Positions 1 through 6,865 of a DNA stretch of 36,959 nt are shown here, piece after piece. The DNA lies in the NCBI GenBank assembly GCA_964531735.1, contig CAZHGD010000066.1, positions 1-36,959 of the forward strand, in the 5' to 3' direction. Under the pieces are notes generated by a model. The model saw nothing but the letters and a program-made list of their open reading frames with translations. It was not told the DNA's origin and ran no database searches. The stretch's first letter is position 1. The number at the start of each line of letters is the position of its first letter. The translations under genes and the position numbers were made by a program. Origin of the DNA: CAZHGD01 sp964531735. Lineage in GTDB: Bacteria > Armatimonadota > UBA10988.

Positions 1-49
1 ACCCCGCGAAGGCGCTCCTGGCCCTGGGTCTACGACGACTTTGACCTAG

Positions 50-637
50 CCCTGCTGGTCCACCGGCGGCATCCAGCTCGGCGAGAGCCAGCGCGTGCTG
101 GTGGCGCACAACACCTGCGTGGGCAACAAGGACGGCCTCACCTTCCGCGAGCAAGGCCCCCGGCCGCTGGACACGCCCGACGGCCGCATTCCGTACCACT
201 GCACCGGCAACGTGGTGACGGGCAACCTCTGCGCCGGCAATCGTGGCTACCAGCTCGGGCTGTGGTACGACAACGCGCACTTCGGCTGGCATCCGGGCGA
301 ACGCGGCCAGTACCGCTCGCTGGCCGACTACGACACCGCCATGGCGGCCCAACCGGAGCTGCGCTTCGACCCCCTGAAGGTCGGCCTGACCATCGACCGC
401 AACTGGTACGCGCCGGCGGCGGGCCAGAAGCTGTGCCTGTACGGGGTGCCGTGGCGGCCGCGCTTCCTGGAGTTCGGCGACCTGGCGGCGTTCACGGCCA
501 AGACCGGCTTCGACGCCCGGTCGCGAGTGGGTGAGCCGGGCTTCCAGGACGCGGCCAAAGGCGACTGGCGCCTGCGCGCCGACAGCCCGGCCCGCGCGGT
601 GGGTGCGGGCTGGGCGCAGGCGCCGGCCACGTGGTGA
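50..637 (+). CDS. C-terminal part of a secreted right-handed beta-helix protein (5' end broken)
   Basis: Only the last ~195 residues are present. Short repeated segments such as VAHNTCVGN and TGNVVTGNLCAGN have the N-rich ladder spacing of parallel beta-helix (pectate-lyase-like) proteins, and the tail (GDWRLRADSPARAVGAG) is the usual end of such helices. The family binds or cleaves polysaccharides outside the cell; no catalytic residues can be assigned here. The frame is closed by TAG at 47-49, while frame 1 is open from base 1 to about 60 (PWVYDDFDLALLV), so a frameshift or contig-edge error probably lies near 45-65. The GTG at 95 is only an internal codon. The gene stops at TGA 635-637 and is followed by a small CGGCG/CGCCG hairpin. 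The family assignment is fairly sure, the function is not. Confidence 0.65.
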   Translation, partial: PCWSTGGIQLGESQRVLVAHNTCVGNKDGLTFREQGPRPLDTPDGRIPYHCTGNVVTGNLCAGNRGYQLGLWYDNAHFGWHPGERGQYRSLADYDTAMAAQPELRFDPLKVGLTIDRNWYAPAAGQKLCLYGVPWRPRFLEFGDLAAFTAKTGFDARSRVGEPGFQDAAKGDWRLRADSPARAVGAGWAQAPATW

Positions 638-795
638 ACCGGCGCCCGCGCCGTCCTGCGCTGACCGACCGGCAGCGTCCGCTGGCCAGGCGCCGAAGGT
701 GGACTGCGCACGGGGGCCACGCCACTGCGTCGGCAGGAGTTGGGCCGCCTCAGCGGAAGACAGTCATTGTCTGTGATGGGCACTGTCCTGGGAAT

Positions 796-803
796 GGAAG
801 GAG
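796..803 (+). promoter_or_regulatory. Ribosome binding site of the ribbon-repeat gene
   Basis: GGAAGGAG lies six bases before ATG 810. It fixes the start of the Cys-rich repeat protein and excludes longer or shorter starts in the same frame. Confidence 0.75.
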
Positions 804-809
804 TGTGGC

Positions 810-2123
810 ATGGCACTCAGGTGCGCGCTGGGCTTGCACAAGTGGGACGGCTGCAAGTGCAGTGCCTGCGGCCACACGCGCAACGAACGCCACGACTGGT
901 CGACCGACTGCGAGCAGTGCGCGCGCTGCGGCAAGGTGCGGGAGCATTGCCACGACTGGCGCATGGACTGCGAGCACTGCAACCGCTGCGGCCAAGTGCG
1001 AAACGAGTCCCACGATTGGTTGCAGGACTGCGAGCAGTGCGCGCGCTGCGGCAAGTTGCGCGACGGGTGCCATGACTGGTCGACCGACTGCGAGCAGTGC
1101 GCGCGCTGCGGCAAGACGCGCGTAGAAGCGCATCGCTGGGACGGCTGCAAGTGCCAGATGTGCGGGAAGTGCGGCGACGTGCGGCACGAAGCGCATGTGT
1201 GGGACGGGTGCAAGTGCTCAGCCTGCGGCCAAGTGCGGGACGCAGAACACCAGTGGGACGGGTGCACCTGCACGCGCTGCGGCCAGGCGCGGCCCGTAGA
1301 GCATCTGGGGGAGGACAACCAATGCCCGGCCTGTGCGAAGGCACGCGAGCCGCAGCAGGACACTCGGCCGCCAGTCACGCCCGACGCCGCAGCACCTGTA
1401 GTTGCGGACGGCCAGGCTGCCTGGTCGCGGGTGGCCAGCAGCGACGGGAGAGTCCGGCAGGTGCAGATCCACGTACCGTCCGGCGCCGCGAGCGAGACGC
1501 CGCTGAGTGTCATCATGCTGCCGGCTGGCGCTTACCCGATCCTGGCGACCACCTCCTGGTGTGCCGCGCCGTGCGTGGTCAACGGCGCCCCGCTGGTCAT
1601 GCTGCGCGCCGGGTCCTTTGGCCGGGCCTTGCGCCGGACCGGCTTCACCATGGCGTGGAGCTTCTGTCACCTGCCCTCGCACGCGGTGCTGATGTTGGAC
1701 ATCGTGCTCGACGCGCCGTCGCACACGGCGGCCATCCGCCAGGCGCACCGGCATGTCCCGGCCGTCCGGCGACCGGTGGCGGAGTGGCTGTCCGGGCTTG
1801 ACGGCAAAGACCGCCAGCTAGTCGGCTCGGTGCTTGCGTCCCGCCCGCTTCGCGTGGTGCTGGCCGAGGACAGCCAGAACGTCAGCACCGTCTTCGGGCC
1901 GGATGGCACGCGCCGCACCTCGGCGATGCCAGAGGCCCTTGGTGAAGCGGTCCTCCACCTGCCAGAAGCGGCGGTGGCGGCGCTGCAACAGGAGTTCGAA
2001 GCGCTCGTGACGTATGCCGGCAAGTCGTCGCCCTCCCACGATCGTTTCGCTCTGGCCACTAACTTCGAGGTCATACGCTACCTGCCACTGGACCAGGAGC
2101 CGCTGTTGGTGCCGGACTGCTAA
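810..2123 (+). CDS. Cys/His/Trp zinc-ribbon-like tandem repeat protein, unknown C-terminal domain
   Basis: 437 residues. Residues 10-180 consist of nine consecutive units that begin with H-x-W and carry C-x2-C-G-x2-R. Four units of 20 residues read H-D-W-x2-D-C-E-x-C-x-R-C-G, four of 18-21 residues read H-x-W-D-G-C-x-C, and the ninth is degenerate (HLGEDNQCPACAKARE). The spacing of Cys pairs and His suggests small zinc-binding ribbons that may stack as a rod; this is inference. Residues ~205-437 have normal composition, a few hydrophobic beta-like segments, and match nothing I recognise. There is no signal peptide or membrane helix, so it is probably cytoplasmic. It stands alone on its strand, with a strong ribosome site and a terminator-like palindrome 52 bases after the stop. 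Role unknown. Confidence 0.85.
   Translation: MALRCALGLHKWDGCKCSACGHTRNERHDWSTDCEQCARCGKVREHCHDWRMDCEHCNRCGQVRNESHDWLQDCEQCARCGKLRDGCHDWSTDCEQCARCGKTRVEAHRWDGCKCQMCGKCGDVRHEAHVWDGCKCSACGQVRDAEHQWDGCTCTRCGQARPVEHLGEDNQCPACAKAREPQQDTRPPVTPDAAAPVVADGQAAWSRVASSDGRVRQVQIHVPSGAASETPLSVIMLPAGAYPILATTSWCAAPCVVNGAPLVMLRAGSFGRALRRTGFTMAWSFCHLPSHAVLMLDIVLDAPSHTAAIRQAHRHVPAVRRPVAEWLSGLDGKDRQLVGSVLASRPLRVVLAEDSQNVSTVFGPDGTRRTSAMPEALGEAVLHLPEAAVAALQQEFEALVTYAGKSSPSHDRFALATNFEVIRYLPLDQEPLLVPDC
891..1130 (+). repeat. Four 60-bp coding tandem repeats
   Basis: The H-D-W units of the ribbon protein repeat with an exact 60-base period. Bases 894-935 and 1074-1115 are identical over 42 positions, and 1024-1055 shares the core of this block. 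Such identity between non-adjacent units points to recent duplication or gene conversion inside the gene rather than mere protein-level conservation. Confidence 0.85.
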
Positions 2124-2652
2124 GCAGGCGTTGGCGGCCACGCACGACAGGGCGAGCAGCCCAACGAGGCACGGCCCGAGCGGACGTCCGCTCGGCACGA
2201 AAGGCGGCAGGCTGACCCGCGCCACCAGGCAGCTTGGGGGCCGAGTCCTTGGTGCGCGTCCGCGGCGGCCCGTCGCCGAGCACCCGACCGCATCGGCCAC
2301 CGGTCGGTGCCCGACGGGCCTGTTGTGTGGTCGGTTGGCGCCCGGACGCGTAGCGCGGCGCGGCGCGGATACTGACGGCCACCCGGTGTCACAGCAGCCG
2401 GCGCTATGCAGCGGCCCAGTGCGTGTCCGGGCACCACTGGCAGCCAGCGGCCAACGTTCGGCCCGACCACGGCGCCGCACTGGAAGCAAGCTGCCAGTGG
2501 CACCCGTTGGCTACCAGGCTGGACACGAACTCGGGCAAGCTGCACGCCGCCGGGCGGTCTGCTCGCCAGTGCTTCTGCGCGCCGCTTCAGCAGCGACGCG
2601 CAGGTATGTGGCGGCCGGGCGCTCACGCGACCGGCGCCCGCGCCGCGGCTGA
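2124..2652. other. 529-bp stretch without a convincing gene
   Basis: The stretch lies between the stops of two convergent genes. No frame has a recognisable product, good start or family motif. It holds a perfect 20-bp palindrome at 2176-2195, a CCGACC/GGTCGG-containing stem near 2284-2307, and several CCAGTG/CACTGG pairs between about 2411 and 2500 (one forms a hairpin at 2412-2436). A reverse-strand frame contains short Cys pairs (around 2440-2480) that mimic a ribbon but cannot be tied to a start. It may be a decayed gene or a structured untranslated region. Confidence 0.5.
2176..2195 (+). terminator. Terminator-like 20-bp perfect palindrome
   Basis: CCGAGCGGAC is followed directly by its complement, giving an 8-bp stem with an ACGT loop, 52 bases after the ribbon-protein stop. 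No U-tract follows, so intrinsic termination is uncertain; in GC-rich bacteria stems without U-tracts often serve as transcript ends. Confidence 0.45.
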
Positions 2653-3801
2653 CTACTTCCGCTCGCAGCGAATGTCGTCGAAGTAGAACACGCCACTGCC
2701 ACCGCAGTTGAAGAACAGCACGTGCTCGTTGGCCCGGTAGTCCTCGGGCAGCGTGAACTCGACGCTGAACTTCTGCCACTCGGTGGTCAGCTCGGCGGTG
2801 TGGTTGCCGTAGAGCTTGTACGGTGGCTTCTGCGTGCGCACGTGGGCGGTCACCTTGGCCGGCTGGTCGGCGCGGGCCCACCAGGTGAGCTGGTAGGTGG
2901 CACCGGCGGCCAGGCCCGGGGCGTACTGGTAGAACTGCAGGCCGCCCTGGTTGGCGGTGACCTTGGCGCAGCGCTGGCCGCCGTGCGGGTTGTCGGTGCT
3001 GTAGGTAATGGAGCCGGCTTCCGGCTTCGGCGGATAGAGGCTCCACTGGCCGTCGGTCTCGAAGTTGCCGTTCTTGACCTCGGCGCCGGCAGGTGCAGCG
3101 GCGACCGGTGCGGCGGCCGGCGCGGTCCAGCCGGCCAGCAGCGGCTTGACCGAGTCGGCCACCTGCTTCGCCTGCATCTCGCGGCCCTCGCCGTGGTAGT
3201 GGAAAGTGTCGCTCCAGTACTTGGCGCGGTCGAGCGGGTCCATCAGCGCGAACAGGTCGTCGGTCGGGAAGCCGTACTCCTTGACGATGGGCGCCGCGGT
3301 GTCGTTCAGCTCCTTGGCCTTGGCGGTCAGGTTGGCGTCCTTGAGCGGGGTCGAGGTGGCCCAGATGATCTTGGCGCCGCCGCCCTCCTTCTTCAGCAGG
3401 TCGAACGCCGCGCGCAGCGCCGTGCCCCATTCGGCGCGGTCGGTGCCCAGGCTGTGCAGACCGTTGTTGAAGTGGATGACCGCGTAGTTCTGCTCGCCGA
3501 GGACCAGCGACAGCAGCTTCAGGTAGGTGTCGTCGGTGACGCACTTGGAGGTGGCCAGGAACGACACGTTGGCCACGCCGGCGAGTTGGCGGCGGACACC
3601 GTCCTGGTAGCCGTTGCAGATGGAGTCGCCGACCAGCAGCACCCGCGGGAGCTTGGTGTCGGTCGAGCTGTAGGCGTAGTGGATGAACCAGTCGGTGCCC
3701 TCGCGCTTGCGGGCGGCATCGGCGGCGGTGGTCCAGAGCAGTGTGGCGGACAGGGCCAGCAGGCCCAGTGTCGAGCGCAGACGGCCAGCGCGTGTGTTCA
3801 T
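2653..3801 (-). CDS. Secreted SGNH/GDSL esterase with C-terminal carbohydrate-binding domain
   Basis: 382 residues. ATG 3801 was chosen over two upstream starts because GAGG precedes it by four bases and it begins a clean signal peptide (hydrophobic residues 11-24, likely cut after ADA). Block I is G-D-S at 58-60 (nucleophile Ser60), and the D-T-F-H near 210 fits the Asp/His pair of the family. These enzymes remove acyl groups, commonly acetyl, from polysaccharides. Residues ~255-382 start with KNGNFETDGQW and end with FYFDDIRCERK, the pattern of a CBM4/9-type jelly-roll binding domain. It is transcribed away from the neighbouring pseudopilin gene. Substrate unknown. Confidence 0.85.
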   Translation of the reverse strand: MNTRAGRLRSTLGLLALSATLLWTTAADAARKREGTDWFIHYAYSSTDTKLPRVLLVGDSICNGYQDGVRRQLAGVANVSFLATSKCVTDDTYLKLLSLVLGEQNYAVIHFNNGLHSLGTDRAEWGTALRAAFDLLKKEGGGAKIIWATSTPLKDANLTAKAKELNDTAAPIVKEYGFPTDDLFALMDPLDRAKYWSDTFHYHGEGREMQAKQVADSVKPLLAGWTAPAAAPVAAAPAGAEVKNGNFETDGQWSLYPPKPEAGSITYSTDNPHGGQRCAKVTANQGGLQFYQYAPGLAAGATYQLTWWARADQPAKVTAHVRTQKPPYKLYGNHTAELTTEWQKFSVEFTLPEDYRANEHVLFFNCGGSGVFYFDDIRCERK

Positions 3802-4023
3802 GGTCCTCGGTCTCTTCATCGCGCCGCCGGCGGGTCGGGCCAACCGATCCGGCGCCGGCAGTCGGACCACTCTGGTTCAGTCGCCGCGGCCGGTTTCCTT
3901 CCTGGCCGGGCGGCGGGCCGTGGTTGCTCTTGCGGCAGGTCCGCCGAAGATCGGACAATGCCGGGGGAGGAACGGGAACGCTGCGCGCGACGGGCTGGAG
4001 CCCGCCGCGGGAGGGAGATCCTG

Positions 4024-4674
4024 ATGCGTCGGCGTCCCGGCTTCACACTGATCGAGCTGCTGGTCGTCATCGCCATCATCGCGATCCTGGCAGCCATCCT
4101 GTTCCCCGTGTTCGCCAAGGCGCGTGAGAAGGCGCGCCAGTCGAGTTGCCTGTCCAACCTGAAGCAACTCAACCTGGGCATGTTGGCCTATGCCCAGGAC
4201 TACGATGAGCGCATGCCCTGCTACCCGTACGGGCCGGACCCGTGGCTCTACACCTGGCCCATCACCATCCAGCCCTACGTGAGCAACTGGAACCTGCTCA
4301 ACTGCCCGAGCAATCCGCACATGACCACGCTGACCTACCACGGGCAGACGTATCCGGGCTATCCGGATTACGCGCTGAGCAACTGGTGGCACCGCAACTC
4401 GCGCGCGCTGGCCGAATCGACCAATCCGGCCTCGCATTACCTGATGTCGGAGGCTTGTCACTTCGTGCTGGGCGACTACCGCATCGCCTGGCCGCGGGTC
4501 TGCGGAACGTGTGGCGCGGGCGCCTGCAACGGCGACCTGACGCTACGCAATGACGACAACGCCGGGCACAGCGCCGGCGACAACATCGGGTTCGTCGACG
4601 GGCATGTGAAGTGGCTGAAGTGGACCACGGTCTACGACCGCTTCAACGACCTGTACAACGGCAATCCGTTCTGA
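4024..4674 (+). CDS. Type II secretion pseudopilin-like protein (DUF1559-like), copy 1
   Basis: 216 residues. ATG 4024 follows a GGGAGGGAG ribosome site and opens with R-R-R-P-G/F-T-L-I-E-L-L, a class III (prepilin peptidase) signal whose new N-terminus is Phe7 and whose key Glu is at +5. The hydrophobic helix runs to the F-A-K-A-R-E-K-A-R-Q segment, then a globular head with cysteine pairs ends in H-x8-D-G-H-V-K-W. This layout is typical of DUF1559-type proteins, abundant in Armatimonadota and Planctomycetota; their exact role is unclear. It would sit in the inner membrane and may assemble into a fibre. It is a single gene with no pilus or secretion genes near. Confidence 0.9.
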   Translation: MRRRPGFTLIELLVVIAIIAILAAILFPVFAKAREKARQSSCLSNLKQLNLGMLAYAQDYDERMPCYPYGPDPWLYTWPITIQPYVSNWNLLNCPSNPHMTTLTYHGQTYPGYPDYALSNWWHRNSRALAESTNPASHYLMSEACHFVLGDYRIAWPRVCGTCGAGACNGDLTLRNDDNAGHSAGDNIGFVDGHVKWLKWTTVYDRFNDLYNGNPF

Positions 4675-4732
4675 GGCCGGCCGCGGCGGGCGACCGGGCG
4701 CGCCACAGGACGGCAACGAGCGACCTGCGCGA

Positions 4733-4763
4733 CGGCCGGTGCCCGTGTGCGTGGCACCGGCCG
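4733..4763 (+). terminator. Strong hairpin after pseudopilin 1
   Basis: CGGCCGGTGCC pairs perfectly with GGCACCGGCCG (11 bp, 9-base loop), 58 bases past the stop. An outer pairing AGCGACC (4719-4725) with GGTCGCT (4777-4783) can extend it. No U-tract follows. It could alternatively be part of the leader of the esterase gene starting at 4892. Confidence 0.55.
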
Positions 4764-4891
4764 GTACCCCGGGCTCGGTCGCTGCTTGCTCGTTCCGGCG
4801 CCGTCGCGAAGGAGTTGGTCGCGCTGCCGCCAACAGCCATCCGGCCCAGCGGCCTCGGGGCGATGCTGGTGGGCAAGGCGGAGAACACCGG

Positions 4892-6838
4892 ATGAGACAC
4901 TCACTTCAGCGCGCAGGAGGCATTCTGTTGGTTGGTCTGGTCGGTACGCTGTGCGGACTTCGCGCCGAGGTGCAACTGCCGGCGACGTTGGCGGACAACA
5001 TGCTGCTGCAGAGGGAGAAGCCCATCCCGATCTATGGCCGCGCGGCCGCCGGCGAGAAGGTCGTCGTGGAGTTCGCCGGGCAGCGCCAGGAGACGACCGC
5101 CGACGAGGCCGGTGCGTGGTGCGTCGAGCTGGAGCCGCTGCGCGCTGCGGCCACACCCGCGGAGATGACGATCAGCGGCCGGAACACGATCGTCATCCGC
5201 AACGTGGTGGTCGGTGATCTGTGGCTGGCGTCCGGGCAGTCCAACATGCAGGTGACCGTGCCCGAGGCCAACAACGCCGCCGCCGAGATCCAAGCCGCCA
5301 ACTACGCGGGCATCCGGTTCTTCCTGGTCCGCCCTGACCTGGCCTCCTCGCCGCGCACCGCGCCCGCCGGCACCTGGCAGGTGTGTACGCCAGAGCACGT
5401 GCGCTCGTTCTCGGCGGTGGCCTACTTCTTCGCTCGCGAACTGCACACCCGGCACCACGTCCCGATCGGCATCATCAACAGCGCGGTGGGCTCCAGTTCG
5501 TGTGAGGGCTGGGTGCCCGCGGACGTGTTGCGCGCCGACCCGGCGCTGCCGCAGCCGCCCACCATTCCGCCCGCGGAGTACACCGATTGGCAGACCTATG
5601 AAGCCGTGCGCATGAAGAACTACCGCGCGGCCGCGGCCAAGGATCCCGGCATCCGGCCCGACTGCCTGGCCTGGGCCAACCCGGAGTATGACGCGAGCGG
5701 CTGGCGCAGCCTGCCGGTGCCGGGCAACTTCGAAGCGCACGGCCTGAACCTCGACGGGGCGGTCTGGTACCGGTGCGAGGTGGAGCTGCCGGCCGCCTGG
5801 GCGGGGCAGGAGGTGGCGCTCTACCTGGGCCCGATCGCCCAGAACAGCGTGGCGTACTTCAACGGCACCGAAGTCGGCCGCAAGGAGAACCGCGGCGGCA
5901 CCTGGATCTTCCGCACCCATCCGGTGCCTGGCCGGCTGGTCAAAGCCGGTCGCAACGTGGTGGCGGTGCGCATCTTCAACGAGCTGGGCCCCGGCGGCTT
6001 CTACCCTGGCTATCCGCGCCCGTTGAGCCTGTCGCGAGGCGGGCTGGAGATCCTGCTGCCGAAGACCTGGCGCTACCAAGTCGAACTCGCGCTCCCGCCG
6101 GGGAAGCCGGCGCGGGAGCTGCCCGAGGGCTACTATCTGCCCACGGTGTTCTACAACGCCATGATCGCGCCCTACACGCGGACGCCGGTGCGGGGGTTCA
6201 TCTGGTACCAGGGCGAGACCAACGCCGGCCGAGCCCGGCAGCATGACGTGCTCTTCCCCGCGCTGATCCAGGCCTGGCGACGGCTGTGGCACGACGCGAC
6301 GCTCCCGTTCTACTTCGTGCAACTGGCCAGCTACCAGCCTCGCCAGCCCAACCCTGGCGACGACGCTTGGGCTTACTTCCGCGAGTCGCAGGCCAAGGCC
6401 CTGGCGCTGCCGCGGACCGGCATGGCCGTGGCCATCGACATCGGCGAGGCGCTGAACGTCCACCCGAAGAACAAGCAGGAGGTGGGCCGGCGTCTGGCGC
6501 GGTGGGCCAGCCGCGACTGCTACGGCGAGGCGGACCTCGCGGTCTGCGGGCCGCTCTACGCGGCGAGCCAGGTCGAAGGCCAGCGCATCCGCCTGCGATT
6601 CACGCACGCAGAGGGTGGCCTGAGCGCGGCCGGTGGCGCCCTGAAGGGCTTTGCCATCGCGGGCGCCGACAAGAAGTTCGTGTGGGCCGACGCGGCCATC
6701 GACGGCGACACCGTGATGGTCTGGAGCGCGGCGGTGCCGGCACCGCTGTATGCGCGTTACGCCTGGGCCAGCAACCCCGAATGCACGTTGTTCAACGGCG
6801 CCGGGCTGCCGGCCGCGCCGTTCCGCACCGATCCTTGA
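4892..6838 (+). CDS. Secreted sialate O-acetylesterase-family enzyme
   Basis: 648 residues. Start ATG 4892 has GGAGAA eight bases upstream and begins a signal peptide (LLVGLVGTLCGLRA). The family motif G-Q-S-N-M at 115-119 carries the nucleophile Ser117, and D-I-G-E-x4-H (Asp516 to His524) supplies the partner residues. The N-terminal ~100 residues form a beta-sandwich, and a jelly-roll insert around residues 265-385 (SGWRSLPVPGNFE to AVRIFNELGPGGF) is normal in the longer bacterial members. Known members remove O-acetyl groups from sialic acid or from plant and microbial polysaccharides. The substrate cannot be read from the sequence; with two SGNH esterases nearby a general polysaccharide deacetylase role is likely. 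Length is standard. Confidence 0.9.
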   Translation: MRHSLQRAGGILLVGLVGTLCGLRAEVQLPATLADNMLLQREKPIPIYGRAAAGEKVVVEFAGQRQETTADEAGAWCVELEPLRAAATPAEMTISGRNTIVIRNVVVGDLWLASGQSNMQVTVPEANNAAAEIQAANYAGIRFFLVRPDLASSPRTAPAGTWQVCTPEHVRSFSAVAYFFARELHTRHHVPIGIINSAVGSSSCEGWVPADVLRADPALPQPPTIPPAEYTDWQTYEAVRMKNYRAAAAKDPGIRPDCLAWANPEYDASGWRSLPVPGNFEAHGLNLDGAVWYRCEVELPAAWAGQEVALYLGPIAQNSVAYFNGTEVGRKENRGGTWIFRTHPVPGRLVKAGRNVVAVRIFNELGPGGFYPGYPRPLSLSRGGLEILLPKTWRYQVELALPPGKPARELPEGYYLPTVFYNAMIAPYTRTPVRGFIWYQGETNAGRARQHDVLFPALIQAWRRLWHDATLPFYFVQLASYQPRQPNPGDDAWAYFRESQAKALALPRTGMAVAIDIGEALNVHPKNKQEVGRRLARWASRDCYGEADLAVCGPLYAASQVEGQRIRLRFTHAEGGLSAAGGALKGFAIAGADKKFVWADAAIDGDTVMVWSAAVPAPLYARYAWASNPECTLFNGAGLPAAPFRTDP

Positions 6839-6865
6839 GAGCCGCCGGCCCCGGCCGGCGGGCTC
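6839..6865. terminator. Bidirectional terminator-like hairpin
   Basis: GAGCCGCCGGCC (6839-6850) pairs with GGCCGGCGGGCTC (6853-6865) with one bulged G. It fills the 25-base gap between two convergent genes and overlaps the stop codon of the minus-strand gene, so it can serve both. Confidence 0.6.

Noticed and set aside
891..1130. Possible CRISPR-like array of 60-bp units
   Set aside because: The units are in-frame coding repeats with no spacers and match the protein periodicity.
2120..3958. Long minus-strand frame through the SGNH gene with Cys pairs near its end
   Set aside because: It overlaps the real SGNH frame for most of its length, and the Cys pairs near 2440-2480 lack the rest of a ribbon and a start.
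2722..4023. Upstream extension of the pseudopilin 1 frame
   Set aside because: It lies antisense to the SGNH gene; the pilin leader and ribosome site put the start at 4024.
4901..6607. Long minus-strand frame opposite the sialate O-acetylesterase-type gene
   Set aside because: Low-complexity R/G/V/H product; the plus strand has the G-Q-S-N-M and D-x7-H motifs and a ribosome site.
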